DNA of 64,000 nucleotides, taken from JAENWD01 sp963837165. GTDB taxonomy: Bacteria; Acidobacteriota; Vicinamibacteria; Vicinamibacterales; JAENWD01. The notes below the pieces were generated by a model that made no database searches, was not told the DNA's origin, and saw nothing but the letters and a program-made list of their open reading frames with translations. The position numbers and the translations under genes are program-made. Position 1 is the first letter of the stretch, and each line of letters opens with the position of its first letter. Shown piece after piece: positions 8,472-17,680 of this stretch. The stretch is taken from the NCBI GenBank assembly GCA_963837165.1, contig CAWIMD010000002.1, positions 1,116,001 to 1,180,000 on the forward strand, given 5' to 3'.

Positions 8472-9029
8472 TCAAACGTCCTCCCGCTCGTCATGCCCGC
8501 CGAGGTCCAGCGTGTCGCCGGCAAACATGATGTCGTGCTCGCCGATCCGGTCCCGGAGCAGCCGGCGCACGGCCGCCAGGTACCTCGACGGGACCAGCAG
8601 CGGCCAGGCGAGCTCGCGGAATCGCGCGATCAGCAGCAGCGTCACCGGCTCGCCGTCGCGCCAGCTCACGCCGCCAATCCGCGGATACGGGATGAACCCC
8701 CGCTCCGACCACACGCCGTCCGCGTAGAAGCCGCGCCCGATCCGCTGCCCGAGCGGCACCATGTAGGCGAAGTAGATGAACATCATCACCTCGCCGAAGA
8801 TGTCCCACTCCGGGCGCCTGAGCACGAACAGCTTCACCGCGATCAGGATGCCGAGCGCGAACCGCAGGAACACGATGATGCCGTAGAACGGGGGACGCGG
8901 CCCCGGCCAGATGAGCAGCGCGTCCTTGCGCAGGCGCCGGAATCTCAGCCACAGCGCGAAGATGCGCAGGTTGGCGACGAGAAACCCCACGCCGAGGCCA
9001 ATCAGGACAAACGGCAGCAATCTGACCAT
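8472..9029 (-). CDS. Conserved-looking membrane protein of unknown function
   Basis: A 185-residue protein with at least four hydrophobic helices: about residues 3-25 (RLLPFVLIGLGVGFLVA), 48-70 (YGIIVFLRFALGILIAVKLF), 78-95 (GEVMMFIYFAYMVPLG) and a weaker one near 130. A basic cytosolic loop (RFRRLRKD) follows the first helix. The segment GFIPYPRIGGVSWRDGEPVTLLLI resembles membrane proteins carrying a C-terminal PH-like or DUF domain, but I do not recognise the family. It lies between the csoR region and ku on the same strand, separated from both by repeat arrays. Confidence 0.65.
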   Translation of the reverse strand: MVRLLPFVLIGLGVGFLVANLRIFALWLRFRRLRKDALLIWPGPRPPFYGIIVFLRFALGILIAVKLFVLRRPEWDIFGEVMMFIYFAYMVPLGQRIGRGFYADGVWSERGFIPYPRIGGVSWRDGEPVTLLLIARFRELAWPLLVPSRYLAAVRRLLRDRIGEHDIMFAGDTLDLGGHDEREDV

Positions 9030-9038
9030 GCAAACGTT

Positions 9039-9121
9039 CCCATCCTCCTATCCTCCCATCCTCCCATCCTCCTATCCTCCCATCCTCCTATCCTCCTATC
9101 CTCCCATCCTCCCATCCTCCC
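9039..9121. repeat. 8-bp tandem array (CCTCCTAT/CCTCCCAT)n
   Basis: About ten copies of an octamer alternating CCTCCTAT and CCTCCCAT fill the space between csoR and the upstream end of the membrane-protein gene at 9029. On the minus strand this is purine-rich (ATGGGAGG) and offers many Shine-Dalgarno-like GGAGG words just before that gene's ATG. Confidence 0.9.
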
Positions 9122-9125
9122 TGCC

Positions 9126-9494
9126 CTACGTCCCATGCCGATCCATCAGCACCACCAGCTCGTCATACATCGCCTCGGCCTCCGCTCCGCCCCGTCGAAT
9201 CGCCTCCGTGGCGCAATGGCGGAGGTGGTTGCGCAGCAGCTCGCGGCCGACGGCCCTGAGCGCCTCCTGCACGGATGAGAGCTGCGTGAGGATGTCGGCA
9301 CAGTAGCGCTCGCCCTCGACCATCCGTTGCAGACCGCGTACCTGCCCCTCGATCCGCCGCAGCCGGTTGAGGCTCCGCGTCTTGATGGCCGGGTCCACGG
9401 CCGCGGCGCGCCGCTCGGGCGCTTCCTGGGCGGCGCAGCCGCACCCGGCCGCCTCCGACTCCAATCGTGCAGGCCGCCTGGTCCGTGCGCTCAT
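9126..9494 (-). CDS. csoR: Copper-sensing repressor, CsoR/FrmR family
   Basis: A 122-residue all-helical metal sensor; when Cu(I) binds, the tetramer releases DNA and copper efflux is derepressed. The core TRSLNRLRRIEGQVRGLQRM begins near residue 39. Cys65 (RYCADIL), His90 and Cys94 (NHLRHC) reproduce the Cys-His-Cys copper site of CsoR, arguing against the formaldehyde sensor FrmR or nickel sensor RcnR. The first about 33 residues are a non-conserved Ala/Cys-rich extension. It overlaps the copA stop by 4 bp and is the last gene of the copper operon, whose candidate operator is at 12200-12216. Confidence 0.93.
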   Translation of the reverse strand: MSARTRRPARLESEAAGCGCAAQEAPERRAAAVDPAIKTRSLNRLRRIEGQVRGLQRMVEGERYCADILTQLSSVQEALRAVGRELLRNHLRHCATEAIRRGGAEAEAMYDELVVLMDRHGT

Positions 9495-11854
9495 GCGATC
9501 CCCTTTGCTGGACGAGCCGGTCCGAGCGGCGCCCGCCGGAGCCGCAGGCTGTTGGTGACGACGCTGACCGAGCTGAACGCCATGGCCGCGCTGGCGACGA
9601 TCGGGCTCAGCAGGATCCCGAACGCCGGATACAACACGCCGGCGGCGATCGGAATCCCGATCACGTTGTAGACCAGCGCCCAGAACAGGTTCTGCCGCAT
9701 CGTCCGCATCGTCTGGCGCGAGAGCGCGATCGCGTCGGCCACGCCGCCGACGTCGCTGCGCATCAGCGCGATGCCCGCGGCCTCGAGCGCGATGTCGGTG
9801 CCGGTGCCCACCGCCAGGCCCACGTCCGCCCTGGCGAGCGCCGGGGCGTCGTTGATGCCGTCGCCGACCATCGCGACGATGCGCCCCTCGGCCTGCAGGC
9901 GCTCGATCTCGGCGACCTTTCCTTCCGGCAGCACGCCGGCGACCACCCGGTCAATCCCCACGGCGCGCGCCACGGCGTGGGCGGTCGCGGGCTGATCCCC
10001 GGTCAGGAGGATCGGCTCGATTCCCATCCGCCTGAGACGCGCCACGGCGGCCGCGGCAGTCGGCCGCACCGGGTCGGCGACGCCGACGAGGCCCACGAGG
10101 CTGCCGTTGCGCGCGACGTAGACGACGGTGCGCGCCTCGGCCGTGAGCCGCGCAGCGTCGGCCGCCAGGGCGGCGACATCGACACCGGCCGCCTCGAGCA
10201 TGCCGCCACTCCCCACGATCACCGTGGCGCCTCCCACGAGGGCCGAGGCGCCCCGTCCCGTGGTGGACGAGAACCGGTCGGCATCAGCCACTTTCACGCC
10301 CGCCGCCTTCGCGCGGGCCGCAATCGCCGCCGCCAGCGGGTGCTCCGAGAGCCGCTCGACCGCGGCGGCCAGCGACAGCACGTCCTCGGGCGTCCACCCC
10401 GATCCCGGGACGACATCGGTGACCTCGGGATGTCCCTCGGTAATCGTGCCCGTCTTGTCGAACACCACCGTCGTGACACGGCCCGCGCGCTCGAGCGTCT
10501 CGCCGCCCTTGATGAGCAGGCCTGCCGAGGCGCCGCGGCCCGTCGCCACCATGACCGCCGTCGGCACGGCCAGGCCCATGGCACAGGGGCACGCGATGAT
10601 GAGCACCGCCACGGCGGCGGCAAACGCCCGCACGACGGGCGCCTCGGCGGCCAGGACGTACCAGAGCACGAAGGTGAGCGCGGCGAGCCCGATCACGGTC
10701 GGGACGAAGATGCCGCTGATACGATCGGCGAGCGCCTGGATGGGTGCCCGCCCGCTCTGCGCATCCCGCATCAACCTGACGATGCGCGCCAGCACGCTGT
10801 CGGCGCCGAGGGTCGTGGCACGGTACGAGAACGCGCCAGTACCGTTGACCGTGCCGCCGATCACGGAGTCTCCCGGGTGCTTGGACACCGGAATCGGCTC
10901 TCCGGTCAGCATCGACTCGTCGATGGCGCTCACGCCGCCCTCGATGGTCCCGTCCACCGGCAGCCGCTCGCCGGGCCGGACGAGCAGGACGTCGCCCCGC
11001 TGGACGCCGGCGATGGGAATGTCGGTTTCGAGCCCGCCCCTCAGTACCCGTGCGGATTTCGGCTGCAGCGCCGCAAGGGCACGCAGGGCGGCGGCCGTGC
11101 GCCCCTTCGCGCGCGCCTCGAGGGCGTTGCCCGTCAGCACGAAGGCAATGATGAGGATCACGGCCTCGTAATACACGTCCGGCGCCACGCCGCGGCTGAC
11201 GAAGAAGCCGGGCGCGACGGTCGCGGCCAGCGAGTAGAGGAACGCCGCGCCCGTGCCCACGGCGACGAGGGTGTTCATGTCGGAGGAGCGGTGGCGCAGC
11301 CCGGCCCAGGCACGGATGTAGAAGTGGCGCCCGGCCCAGCCCATGACCACGACAGTCACGGCCAGGAGGGTCCACGTCAGGACCGCGGCCGGCACGGCGT
11401 AGAGCCAGGGCAGAAGGGCGCGGACCGGTGGCGAGAGCCGGGTCATCGCCCAGTCCATGAACGGGTCCACCGTTGCGGCGCCGAGGGCGTGCCGGCTCAT
11501 GAGCGGCATGGAGACGACCATGGCGAGCGCGCCGGCAGCGAGACTGGCCAGCGCCTTGCGACGGAGGGCGAGGTACTCCGCCTGCTGCGCGCGGTCGCGG
11601 GCCTCCTGTTCCCGGACGGCGTCCAGGTCTGTCGCGGGGAGGGCCGCGTCGTAGCCGCTCTCGCGGACGGCGGCAATCAGATCAAGGGGAGAGATGACGC
11701 CGGGATCGAACGAGACCGCCGCGCGTTTCATCATCAGGTTGACCGACGCGGCTTCCACGCCGGGCTGGCTGGCCAGCGCCCGCTGCACGTGCGCCTGGCA
11801 CGCGGCACACGTCATGCCTTCGACGTCGAGCGCGACCTGCTGAACCTGGGCCAT
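9491..11854 (-). CDS. copA: Cu(I)-exporting P1B-type ATPase
   Basis: A 787-residue inner-membrane pump that exports Cu(I) using ATP. It has one N-terminal heavy-metal-associated domain (GMTCAAC, Cys16 and Cys19), eight expected membrane helices, the actuator loop with TGEP at 317-320, the ion-translocating CPC at 422-424, the phosphorylation motif DKTGT at 466-470, a downstream SEHP motif and the GDGINDAPAL hinge. The CPC with these motifs indicates copper or silver rather than zinc or cadmium. It sits between a small HMA chaperone gene and csoR, forming a copZ-copA-csoR operon. Confidence 0.96.
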   Translation of the reverse strand: MAQVQQVALDVEGMTCAACQAHVQRALASQPGVEAASVNLMMKRAAVSFDPGVISPLDLIAAVRESGYDAALPATDLDAVREQEARDRAQQAEYLALRRKALASLAAGALAMVVSMPLMSRHALGAATVDPFMDWAMTRLSPPVRALLPWLYAVPAAVLTWTLLAVTVVVMGWAGRHFYIRAWAGLRHRSSDMNTLVAVGTGAAFLYSLAATVAPGFFVSRGVAPDVYYEAVILIIAFVLTGNALEARAKGRTAAALRALAALQPKSARVLRGGLETDIPIAGVQRGDVLLVRPGERLPVDGTIEGGVSAIDESMLTGEPIPVSKHPGDSVIGGTVNGTGAFSYRATTLGADSVLARIVRLMRDAQSGRAPIQALADRISGIFVPTVIGLAALTFVLWYVLAAEAPVVRAFAAAVAVLIIACPCAMGLAVPTAVMVATGRGASAGLLIKGGETLERAGRVTTVVFDKTGTITEGHPEVTDVVPGSGWTPEDVLSLAAAVERLSEHPLAAAIAARAKAAGVKVADADRFSSTTGRGASALVGGATVIVGSGGMLEAAGVDVAALAADAARLTAEARTVVYVARNGSLVGLVGVADPVRPTAAAAVARLRRMGIEPILLTGDQPATAHAVARAVGIDRVVAGVLPEGKVAEIERLQAEGRIVAMVGDGINDAPALARADVGLAVGTGTDIALEAAGIALMRSDVGGVADAIALSRQTMRTMRQNLFWALVYNVIGIPIAAGVLYPAFGILLSPIVASAAMAFSSVSVVTNSLRLRRAPLGPARPAKGIA

Positions 11855-11878
11855 GACAGGGGTTGATGGGTTGATGGG

Positions 11879-12094
11879 TTATGGGTTGACGGGTTGCTCC
11901 ACCTTGTAGCCAGCCGCCTCGACCGCCCGTGTCAGATCGGCGGTCGTGCGACGAGCCCCGTCCATCCGCACGTGGGCCTCGCCGACCGTGACCGAGTCCA
12001 CGGCCACGCCGTCGAGACTGCCCAGCGCCTTCTGCACGCGGGCCACGCAGTGCCCGCAGCTCATGCCCGAAATCCGAAGCGTGACGTTTTCCAT
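11879..12094 (-). CDS. copZ: Small heavy-metal-associated (CopZ-like) copper chaperone
   Basis: A 71-residue single HMA domain with the GMSCGHC metal site (two Cys separated by two residues) and the expected ferredoxin-like length. It probably hands Cu(I) to CopA encoded 24 bp downstream. The ATG at 12094 is chosen because the HMA fold starts with MENVTLRISGMSCGHC; longer in-frame readings run back through a GGGGATCT array and are not protein-like. The promoter region is at 12195-12223, so the mRNA leader includes that array. Confidence 0.9.
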   Translation of the reverse strand: MENVTLRISGMSCGHCVARVQKALGSLDGVAVDSVTVGEAHVRMDGARRTTADLTRAVEAAGYKVEQPVNP

Positions 12095-12120
12095 GAGGGC
12101 CTCCGGGAGGATGGGGATCT

Positions 12121-12178
12121 GGGGTCTATGGGGATCTGGGGATCTGGGGATCTGGGGATCTGGGGATCTGGGGCCCCA
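12121..12178. repeat. 8-bp tandem array (GGGGATCT)n in the copper operon leader
   Basis: Six or seven copies of GGGGATCT lie between the putative copper promoter and the copZ start codon. If the promoter at 12195-12223 is right, the array is transcribed as part of the 5' untranslated region. Confidence 0.85.
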
Positions 12179-12194
12179 GCCTCCGAGCCCCTTG

Positions 12195-12223
12195 ATCATA
12201 TACCCACCAGGGGTATCACGCAA
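12195..12223 (-). promoter_or_regulatory. Copper operon promoter with embedded CsoR operator
   Basis: On the minus strand TTGCGT (12223-12218) and TATGAT (12200-12195) are separated by exactly 17 bp, fitting a sigma-70 promoter. The spacer contains the palindrome ATACCCC-TGGT-GGGTAT (12216-12200), matching the TACCC/GGGTA form of known CsoR operators. Bound CsoR would block polymerase. The first downstream genes are copZ-copA-csoR. The sequence match is seen directly; binding is inferred. Confidence 0.75.
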
Positions 12224-12273
12224 CCCGGCCCCCAGATCCCCAGCCGTCTGGCTTCCGGGCCGTCGACCCGGCG

Positions 12274-12870
12274 TCAGCCGATCGAGAGAGTGGGGTCGAA
12301 GCAGCGCCGGCAGCGCGCCTCGTAGGTGCCCTGAGCGCCCAGGAGCACGCGGTCGCTGCTCGGGACCAGCCGCTGGGTGTGGTTCGCGGGGCTGCCGCAC
12401 ACCATGCAGATGGCCAGCGTCTTGGTGATGTACTCCGCGATGGCCAGCAGCTGCGGCATCGGCTCGAAGGGCTTGCCGAGGTAGTCCTGGTCGAGGCCGG
12501 CGACGATGACGCGGCGCCCCTGGTCGGCGAGCGTGTTGCAGATCCTCGGCAGCTCGAGGTCGAAGAACTGCCCCTCGTCGATCGCGACGACCTCGGTGTC
12601 GGCTCGCACGGCCTCGAGCAGCTCACGTGCCGAGCCCACGCTCTCGGCCGCGTACCGGATGTCGCTGTGCGAGATGACGTACTCGTGGCCGAAGCGGGCG
12701 TCGAGACGGGGCTTGAAGACCTGGACGTGCTGGCGCGCGATCTCGGCGCGGCGGACGCGGCGGATGAGCTCCTCGCTCTTGCCGCTGAACATGCTGCCGG
12801 TGATGACCTCAATCCATCCCTGGTCGGGAAGGTTGCGGCGCAGGGGCTCCTGGGGCTCGAGGGGTTCCAC
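12274..12870 (-). CDS. tdk: Thymidine kinase
   Basis: A type II thymidine kinase (198 residues) of the pyrimidine salvage pathway, phosphorylating thymidine with ATP. The P-loop is GSMFSGKS (residues 25-32), the catalytic region is VVAIDEGQFFD, and the structural zinc ligands appear as CMVCGS and the later CRRCF. The start is a GTG at 12870; the first about 18 residues (EPLEPQEPLRR) are not conserved, so translation could begin slightly later. It follows efp by one base on the same strand. Confidence 0.94.
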   Translation of the reverse strand: MEPLEPQEPLRRNLPDQGWIEVITGSMFSGKSEELIRRVRRAEIARQHVQVFKPRLDARFGHEYVISHSDIRYAAESVGSARELLEAVRADTEVVAIDEGQFFDLELPRICNTLADQGRRVIVAGLDQDYLGKPFEPMPQLLAIAEYITKTLAICMVCGSPANHTQRLVPSSDRVLLGAQGTYEARCRRCFDPTLSIG

Positions 12871-12871
12871 G

Positions 12872-13435
12872 TTACGCGCGGGCGAGGTACTCCCCGGACT
12901 CGGTACTCACGCGAATCTTGTCGCCGATGCTGACGAACGGGGGCACCTGCACGACCAGGCCGGTCTCCAGCGTCGCCGGCTTCAGCTGCGCGCTCGCGGT
13001 CGCGCCCTTGATGGCGGGCGGCGTGTCCTGCACCGTGAGGTCCACCGTCTGCGGCAGCTCGATCCCGACCGGCGCGGCCTCGTAGAACTCCACCTGGATG
13101 ACCATCTCGGCGATCAGGTAGTTCACCGCCTCGCCGAGCGCCTCGCTCGACATGTGGATCTGCTCGAACGTCCCGGTGTCCATGAAGCAGTAGTCCTCGC
13201 CGTCCCTGTACAGGTACTGCATCTGCCGCTCGTCGAGCGTGGCGCGCTCGACGAAGTCTTCCGACCGCAGCTTCTGGTCCGACAGCGACTGGCTGCGCAG
13301 GTTGCGCGACTTGACGCGCACGAACCCGCGAAGGTTGCCGGGGGTGACGTGGTGCACGTCCATCACGCGGAACAGGTCGTTCCCGGTGCGGATGAGCATG
13401 CCCTTGCGAAGCTTGGTCGCCTGAATCGTGGCCAT
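12872..13435 (-). CDS. efp: Translation elongation factor P
   Basis: EF-P (187 residues) binds between the P and E sites and rescues ribosomes stalled on polyproline. The start at 13435 (MATIQATKLRKGMLI) gives the family length. Domain I carries the loop VTPGNLRG, and domain III ends GDKIRVSTESGEYLARA. The residue aligned with the modified Lys34 of E. coli EF-P is Asn34 here (see findings). The frame remains open upstream but that extension is not EF-P-like. The region between it and the divergent hsp20 gene probably contains both promoters. Confidence 0.95.
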   Translation of the reverse strand: MATIQATKLRKGMLIRTGNDLFRVMDVHHVTPGNLRGFVRVKSRNLRSQSLSDQKLRSEDFVERATLDERQMQYLYRDGEDYCFMDTGTFEQIHMSSEALGEAVNYLIAEMVIQVEFYEAAPVGIELPQTVDLTVQDTPPAIKGATASAQLKPATLETGLVVQVPPFVSIGDKIRVSTESGEYLARA

Positions 13436-13522
13436 ATGCAGGTGTCGGGTGTACGGGAGGGGTACAACCCTCGGATCGTACCACAGATGCGGCGTTTCCT
13501 TCAAACATGCTAGGATTTCTCC

Positions 13523-13924
13523 GTGGCTTTCGTGCGCTGGGACCCGCTGCGCGACCTGCTCGCGCTTCAGGAGCGGATGGAGCGGCTCTCGGGTGCCGAG
13601 GTCGCTGGCTGGACGCCGCCGGTCGACCTGTACGAGACGGCCGAGGCCTTCGTGGTGACGGCCGAACTGCCGGGCCTCGCGCGCGCCGACATCGATATCC
13701 GGTTCCACGACGGGCAGCTCACGCTCCAGGGCACGCGGCGGAAGGCGGACGTCCCCTGCGAGCGGTTCCACCGCGTCGAGCGGGGCCACGGCACCTTCTT
13801 CCGGCGCTTCGCCCTGCCCACGATGGTGGATGCCGAGGGCATCGCCGCGGACCTGAAGGATGGCGTGCTCACCGTCACCGTGCCGAAGGCTGCCGGCGCC
13901 CCCCGGCACATCGTCGTCAACTGA
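13523..13924 (+). CDS. Small heat-shock protein, Hsp20/alpha-crystallin family
   Basis: An ATP-independent holdase of 133 residues. The alpha-crystallin domain spans about residues 28-120 (PPVDLYETAEAFVVTAELPGLARADIDIRF through DLKDGVLTVTVPK), with the conserved GVLTVTVPK near the end. A short N-terminal arm begins FVRWDPLRDLLALQERM. The start is a GTG at 13523. No clear IxI motif is visible at the C-terminus (HIVVN). The next gene, an HtrA protease, begins 2 bp after its stop, so the pair is probably an envelope or protein-quality operon. Confidence 0.92.
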   Translation: MAFVRWDPLRDLLALQERMERLSGAEVAGWTPPVDLYETAEAFVVTAELPGLARADIDIRFHDGQLTLQGTRRKADVPCERFHRVERGHGTFFRRFALPTMVDAEGIAADLKDGVLTVTVPKAAGAPRHIVVN

Positions 13925-13926
13925 AC

Positions 13927-15138
<1,212 letters not shown>

Positions 15139-15165
15139 TCCGCCGGCCCCTGCATCCCTGCCCGA

Positions 15166-16278
15166 ATGTCGAGCCCGATTGCCTTCGCCCTGTTCGACGG
15201 CCAGCCCGAGTGGTCCGAGATCGCGCTCGTCGTCGCGATCACCTTCCTGCTGGCATCGCTGGCCTCGACGGCCATCGGCCGCCTGGTGCGCGTCGTCCTC
15301 ACCGCGATCTACGGCGGCGCCGCCGAGACCGCGCCGCGGCTCATCGGCCGCCCGGTCGTCCTGACGCGGCTCGTCACCTTCCTGCTGGTCTTCGCCGTCA
15401 CGGTTCTCCCCCTGCTGGACCTGATTGGGGAGCGGCTCGGGATGGGCGTGGACCGCGAGTCGATGGTGCAGTGGGGGCTGGGCTCCGGGTTCCGGATCGC
15501 GCTGATTGTCACGCTGGCGTGGCTGGTGCTGCGGATCGTCGCCACGTCCACCGCGCGGCTCGAGCTCGAGCTGTCCCGCAGCGGCGGCTCGGCGATGAGC
15601 GATCGACTGAAGCGCGTGCAGACGCTGGGCGCCCTCGTCGAGAACGTGGCCTCCACGCTCATCGTCGCCATCGCCCTGCTGATGATCCTGCGTGAGCTGC
15701 GCGTGGACATCATGCCGATGCTGACGGGCGCCGGCATTGCCGGCGTCGCGCTCGGCTTCGGCGCGCAGTGGCTCGTCCGCGACCTGATCGCGGGCTTCTT
15801 CCTGATTCTCGAGGACCAGGTGCGCATGGGCGAGTCGGTCGTGATCAACGGTCAGGGCGGGGTCGTCGAGGGCATCAACCTGCGCACGCTCGTCCTGCGC
15901 GACGTGGAAGGCGCGGTTCACGTCTTTCCCAACGGCGCGATCACCACGCTGGCCAATCGCAGCAGGGATTTTGCCTACTACCTGATCGATTTGACGGTGG
16001 ATTTCGGCCAGGATACGGATCGCGTCGTCGAGGTGCTGCGCGACACGGCCGGCCGGCTGCAGGCGGACCCCGCCTACGGGAACCTGATCCTGGAGCCCAT
16101 CGAGGTCCTCGGCGTGGACAACTTCCGCGAGGGGCAGGTCGTGATTCGCTCGCGCCTGATGACACAGGCGGGGCGCCAGTTCGAGGTCGGCCGCGAGCTG
16201 CGCCGGCGCCTGCGGTATGCGCTGCACGAAGCCGGCATCGACCTGCCGGCGCCGAAGGTGCTGCCCCGACGGGATTGA
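15166..16278 (+). CDS. Mechanosensitive ion channel, MscS family
   Basis: A 370-residue osmotic safety valve. Membrane helices include about residues 18-40, 63-85, 105-130 and 160-180. The pore helix and beta-domain signature is GAGIAGVALGFGAQWLVRDL followed by GFFLILEDQVRMGESVVI and VHVFPNGAITTLANRSRD, the most conserved MscS stretch. The C-terminal alpha/beta domain ends RYALHEAGIDLPAPK. It is 27 bp downstream of the HtrA gene on the same strand and could be its operon partner. Confidence 0.93.
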   Translation: MSSPIAFALFDGQPEWSEIALVVAITFLLASLASTAIGRLVRVVLTAIYGGAAETAPRLIGRPVVLTRLVTFLLVFAVTVLPLLDLIGERLGMGVDRESMVQWGLGSGFRIALIVTLAWLVLRIVATSTARLELELSRSGGSAMSDRLKRVQTLGALVENVASTLIVAIALLMILRELRVDIMPMLTGAGIAGVALGFGAQWLVRDLIAGFFLILEDQVRMGESVVINGQGGVVEGINLRTLVLRDVEGAVHVFPNGAITTLANRSRDFAYYLIDLTVDFGQDTDRVVEVLRDTAGRLQADPAYGNLILEPIEVLGVDNFREGQVVIRSRLMTQAGRQFEVGRELRRRLRYALHEAGIDLPAPKVLPRRD

Positions 16279-16307
16279 GGGATTCAACAGCCGATTTTCG
16301 GGAGGTA

Positions 16308-16500
16308 ACGAGATTACGGTGATGGCACAGATTGATTCAGGAGAGGGGACCGGCGCCGGCCGCGACGCGGCCGGCATGGTGAGGAAAAGAGCCGGATGAG
16401 AGAGACGCACTGACCCGGCGATGGCGTCTCTCTCATCCGGCCCTTCTCCTCACCCTGTCGCGGCTTCGCCGCGACGCCGGTCCCCGCTGCGTGACAGCGA
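16308..16500. repeat. Cloverleaf-like palindromic repeat, copy B
   Basis: The core is 16345-16485: an outer 11-bp stem (16345-16355 with 16475-16485), a hairpin CCGGCCGCGACGCGGCCGG, a central 31-bp stem (16378-16408 with 16424-16454, two mismatches), and the hairpin TCGCGGCTTCGCCGCGA. On the left it carries the conserved terminal sequence starting AACGAGATTACGGTGATGG at 16308. The matching right terminal repeat is missing; the sequence passes into a methyltransferase remnant instead. Confidence 0.85.
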
Positions 16501-16559
16501 ACACGGACGACTCACGGTTCGGCGGACACGCAGGTGGTCGGCGTGTGAACGATGCACGA

Positions 16560-16890
16560 GGCAGCCGGTCGATGGGAGTCGCGTCTGATTCGCCAGCGGC
16601 ACCAGCAAACGTCCACCGTCGGTCAACGCGTCGAGCCACACGTCAGCCACGTGCGACGCGCCGGCATGCACGAGCACCGCATTGGCTTCCGCGGCAAGGG
16701 CGGTCGCACCGTTGCCGCAGCGGACGTCGACGCACGGCTGATCTGCCGGATTGGCGCGCGCCCGTGCGACCAGGCCCGAGTCGACGTCGATCGCCTGGAC
16801 GTGCCCGCTCGGACCGACCACATGACCAATGAGCGCGGTGAAGTAGCCGGTGCCGCAGCCTATGTGCACGACGCGGTCGCAGGGACCGAT
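16560..16890 (-). pseudogene. Remnant of a PCMT-like SAM methyltransferase
   Basis: An internal piece of about 110 residues reads VVHIGCGTGYFTALIGHVVG (SAM motif I), then QAIDVDSGLVARARAN (motif II) and LTDGGRLLVPL (motif IV region), the order seen in protein-isoaspartate methyltransferase relatives. Both ends of the gene are missing: the open frame starts in repeat copy C and ends in copy B, where it becomes low-complexity. A complete pcm gene is at 36066-36701, so this is probably a decayed paralogue caught between two repeat elements. Confidence 0.7.
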
Positions 16891-16898
16891 TTCGGGAA

Positions 16899-17138
16899 GT
16901 AACGGGATTACGGTGATGTCACAGATTGATTCGGGAGAGGGGACCGGCGCCGGCCGCAACGCGGCCGGCACGGCGAGCGGAAGCGGAAGAGGAGAGAGAC
17001 GTGCGGAATCTCAATGCATCTCTCTCCTCTGGCGCTTCCACTCGCCCTGTCGCGGCTTCGCCGCGACGCCGGTCGCCGCTGCGTGACAGCGTGACGCAAT
17101 CGACAAAATCAATCTGCGTCATCACTGTAATCTCGTTT
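16899..17138. repeat. Palindromic repeat, copy C, with both terminal inverted repeats
   Basis: This is the most complete copy. Terminal inverted repeats of about 30 bp (16899-16930 with 17106-17138) differ at only a few positions. Inside are an outer core stem (GACCGGCG/CGCCGGTC), the hairpin CCGGCCGCAACGCGGCCGG, a central stem pairing 16972-17004 with 17016-17046, and TCGCGGCTTCGCCGCGA. The right terminal repeat supplies the last codons and stop of the neighbouring GxxExxY gene. No protein is encoded. Confidence 0.88.
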
Positions 17139-17556
17139 CAACCTTCCCACGCCCGGGCGAGCCTCGTCCCGGGCGTTCGCCGGCCACGATCCGTCGGTAT
17201 TCCAGGCTGGCCGCGCCGAAGTTCAGCACGAGCGCACGCGTCAGTCCCGACACACGCAGGTAGTTGACGGCCTGCGCCTGGTCGATCGGCCCCAGTGCCG
17301 CCACCGCCTTGACCTCGACCAGCACCGATTCGAAGCAGACCAGATCCGCGCGGTACAGGAGCTTCAGGTCCTGCTGCTTGTAGGTGAGCCGGAACGGCAC
17401 TTGCGTCCGGGTTGGAATGCCACGGAGCCCGAGCTCGATGAGCATGGCCGCGTGATACGGCGCTTCGAGGAAGCCGCAGCCGAACTCCCGATGCACCTCC
17501 ATTGCCGCGCCGATGATGCCGTAGGTCTCGGGGTCCCCGACGTTGCTGACGGCCAT
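17122..17556 (-). CDS. GxxExxY family protein (PD-(D/E)XK nuclease-like fold)
   Basis: A 144-residue protein with the family-defining GFLEAPY motif (G-x-x-E-x-x-Y) about 27 residues in, then ADLVCFESVLVEVKAV, which fits the D-(E)xK strand of the PD-(D/E)XK fold. Biochemical role is not established; the family is common and often lies near mobile or defence genes. The ATG at 17556 follows a GAGGG ribosome-binding sequence; an upstream ATG at 17574 adds six residues. The final residues ETRLQ and the stop come from the terminal repeat of element copy C, so the native 3' end was probably replaced. Confidence 0.85.
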   Translation of the reverse strand: MAVSNVGDPETYGIIGAAMEVHREFGCGFLEAPYHAAMLIELGLRGIPTRTQVPFRLTYKQQDLKLLYRADLVCFESVLVEVKAVAALGPIDQAQAVNYLRVSGLTRALVLNFGAASLEYRRIVAGERPGRGSPGRGKVETRLQ

Positions 17557-17680
17557 GTCCCTCGACTGACGCACGACGCGTGCCGCCGGCAGTCAGCCCG
17601 GAATCGGGCGCCAGCCAGACAGCGACAACGTCAGCGCGGCAGAATCTGCCGGGGGCAGCCGCTCGCAGCGCGCAATCCCT

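Noticed and set aside
9467..11866. A 799-codon frame opposite copA
   Set aside because: Exact antisense of a clear P-type ATPase; the His/Arg/Gly-rich product has no family features.
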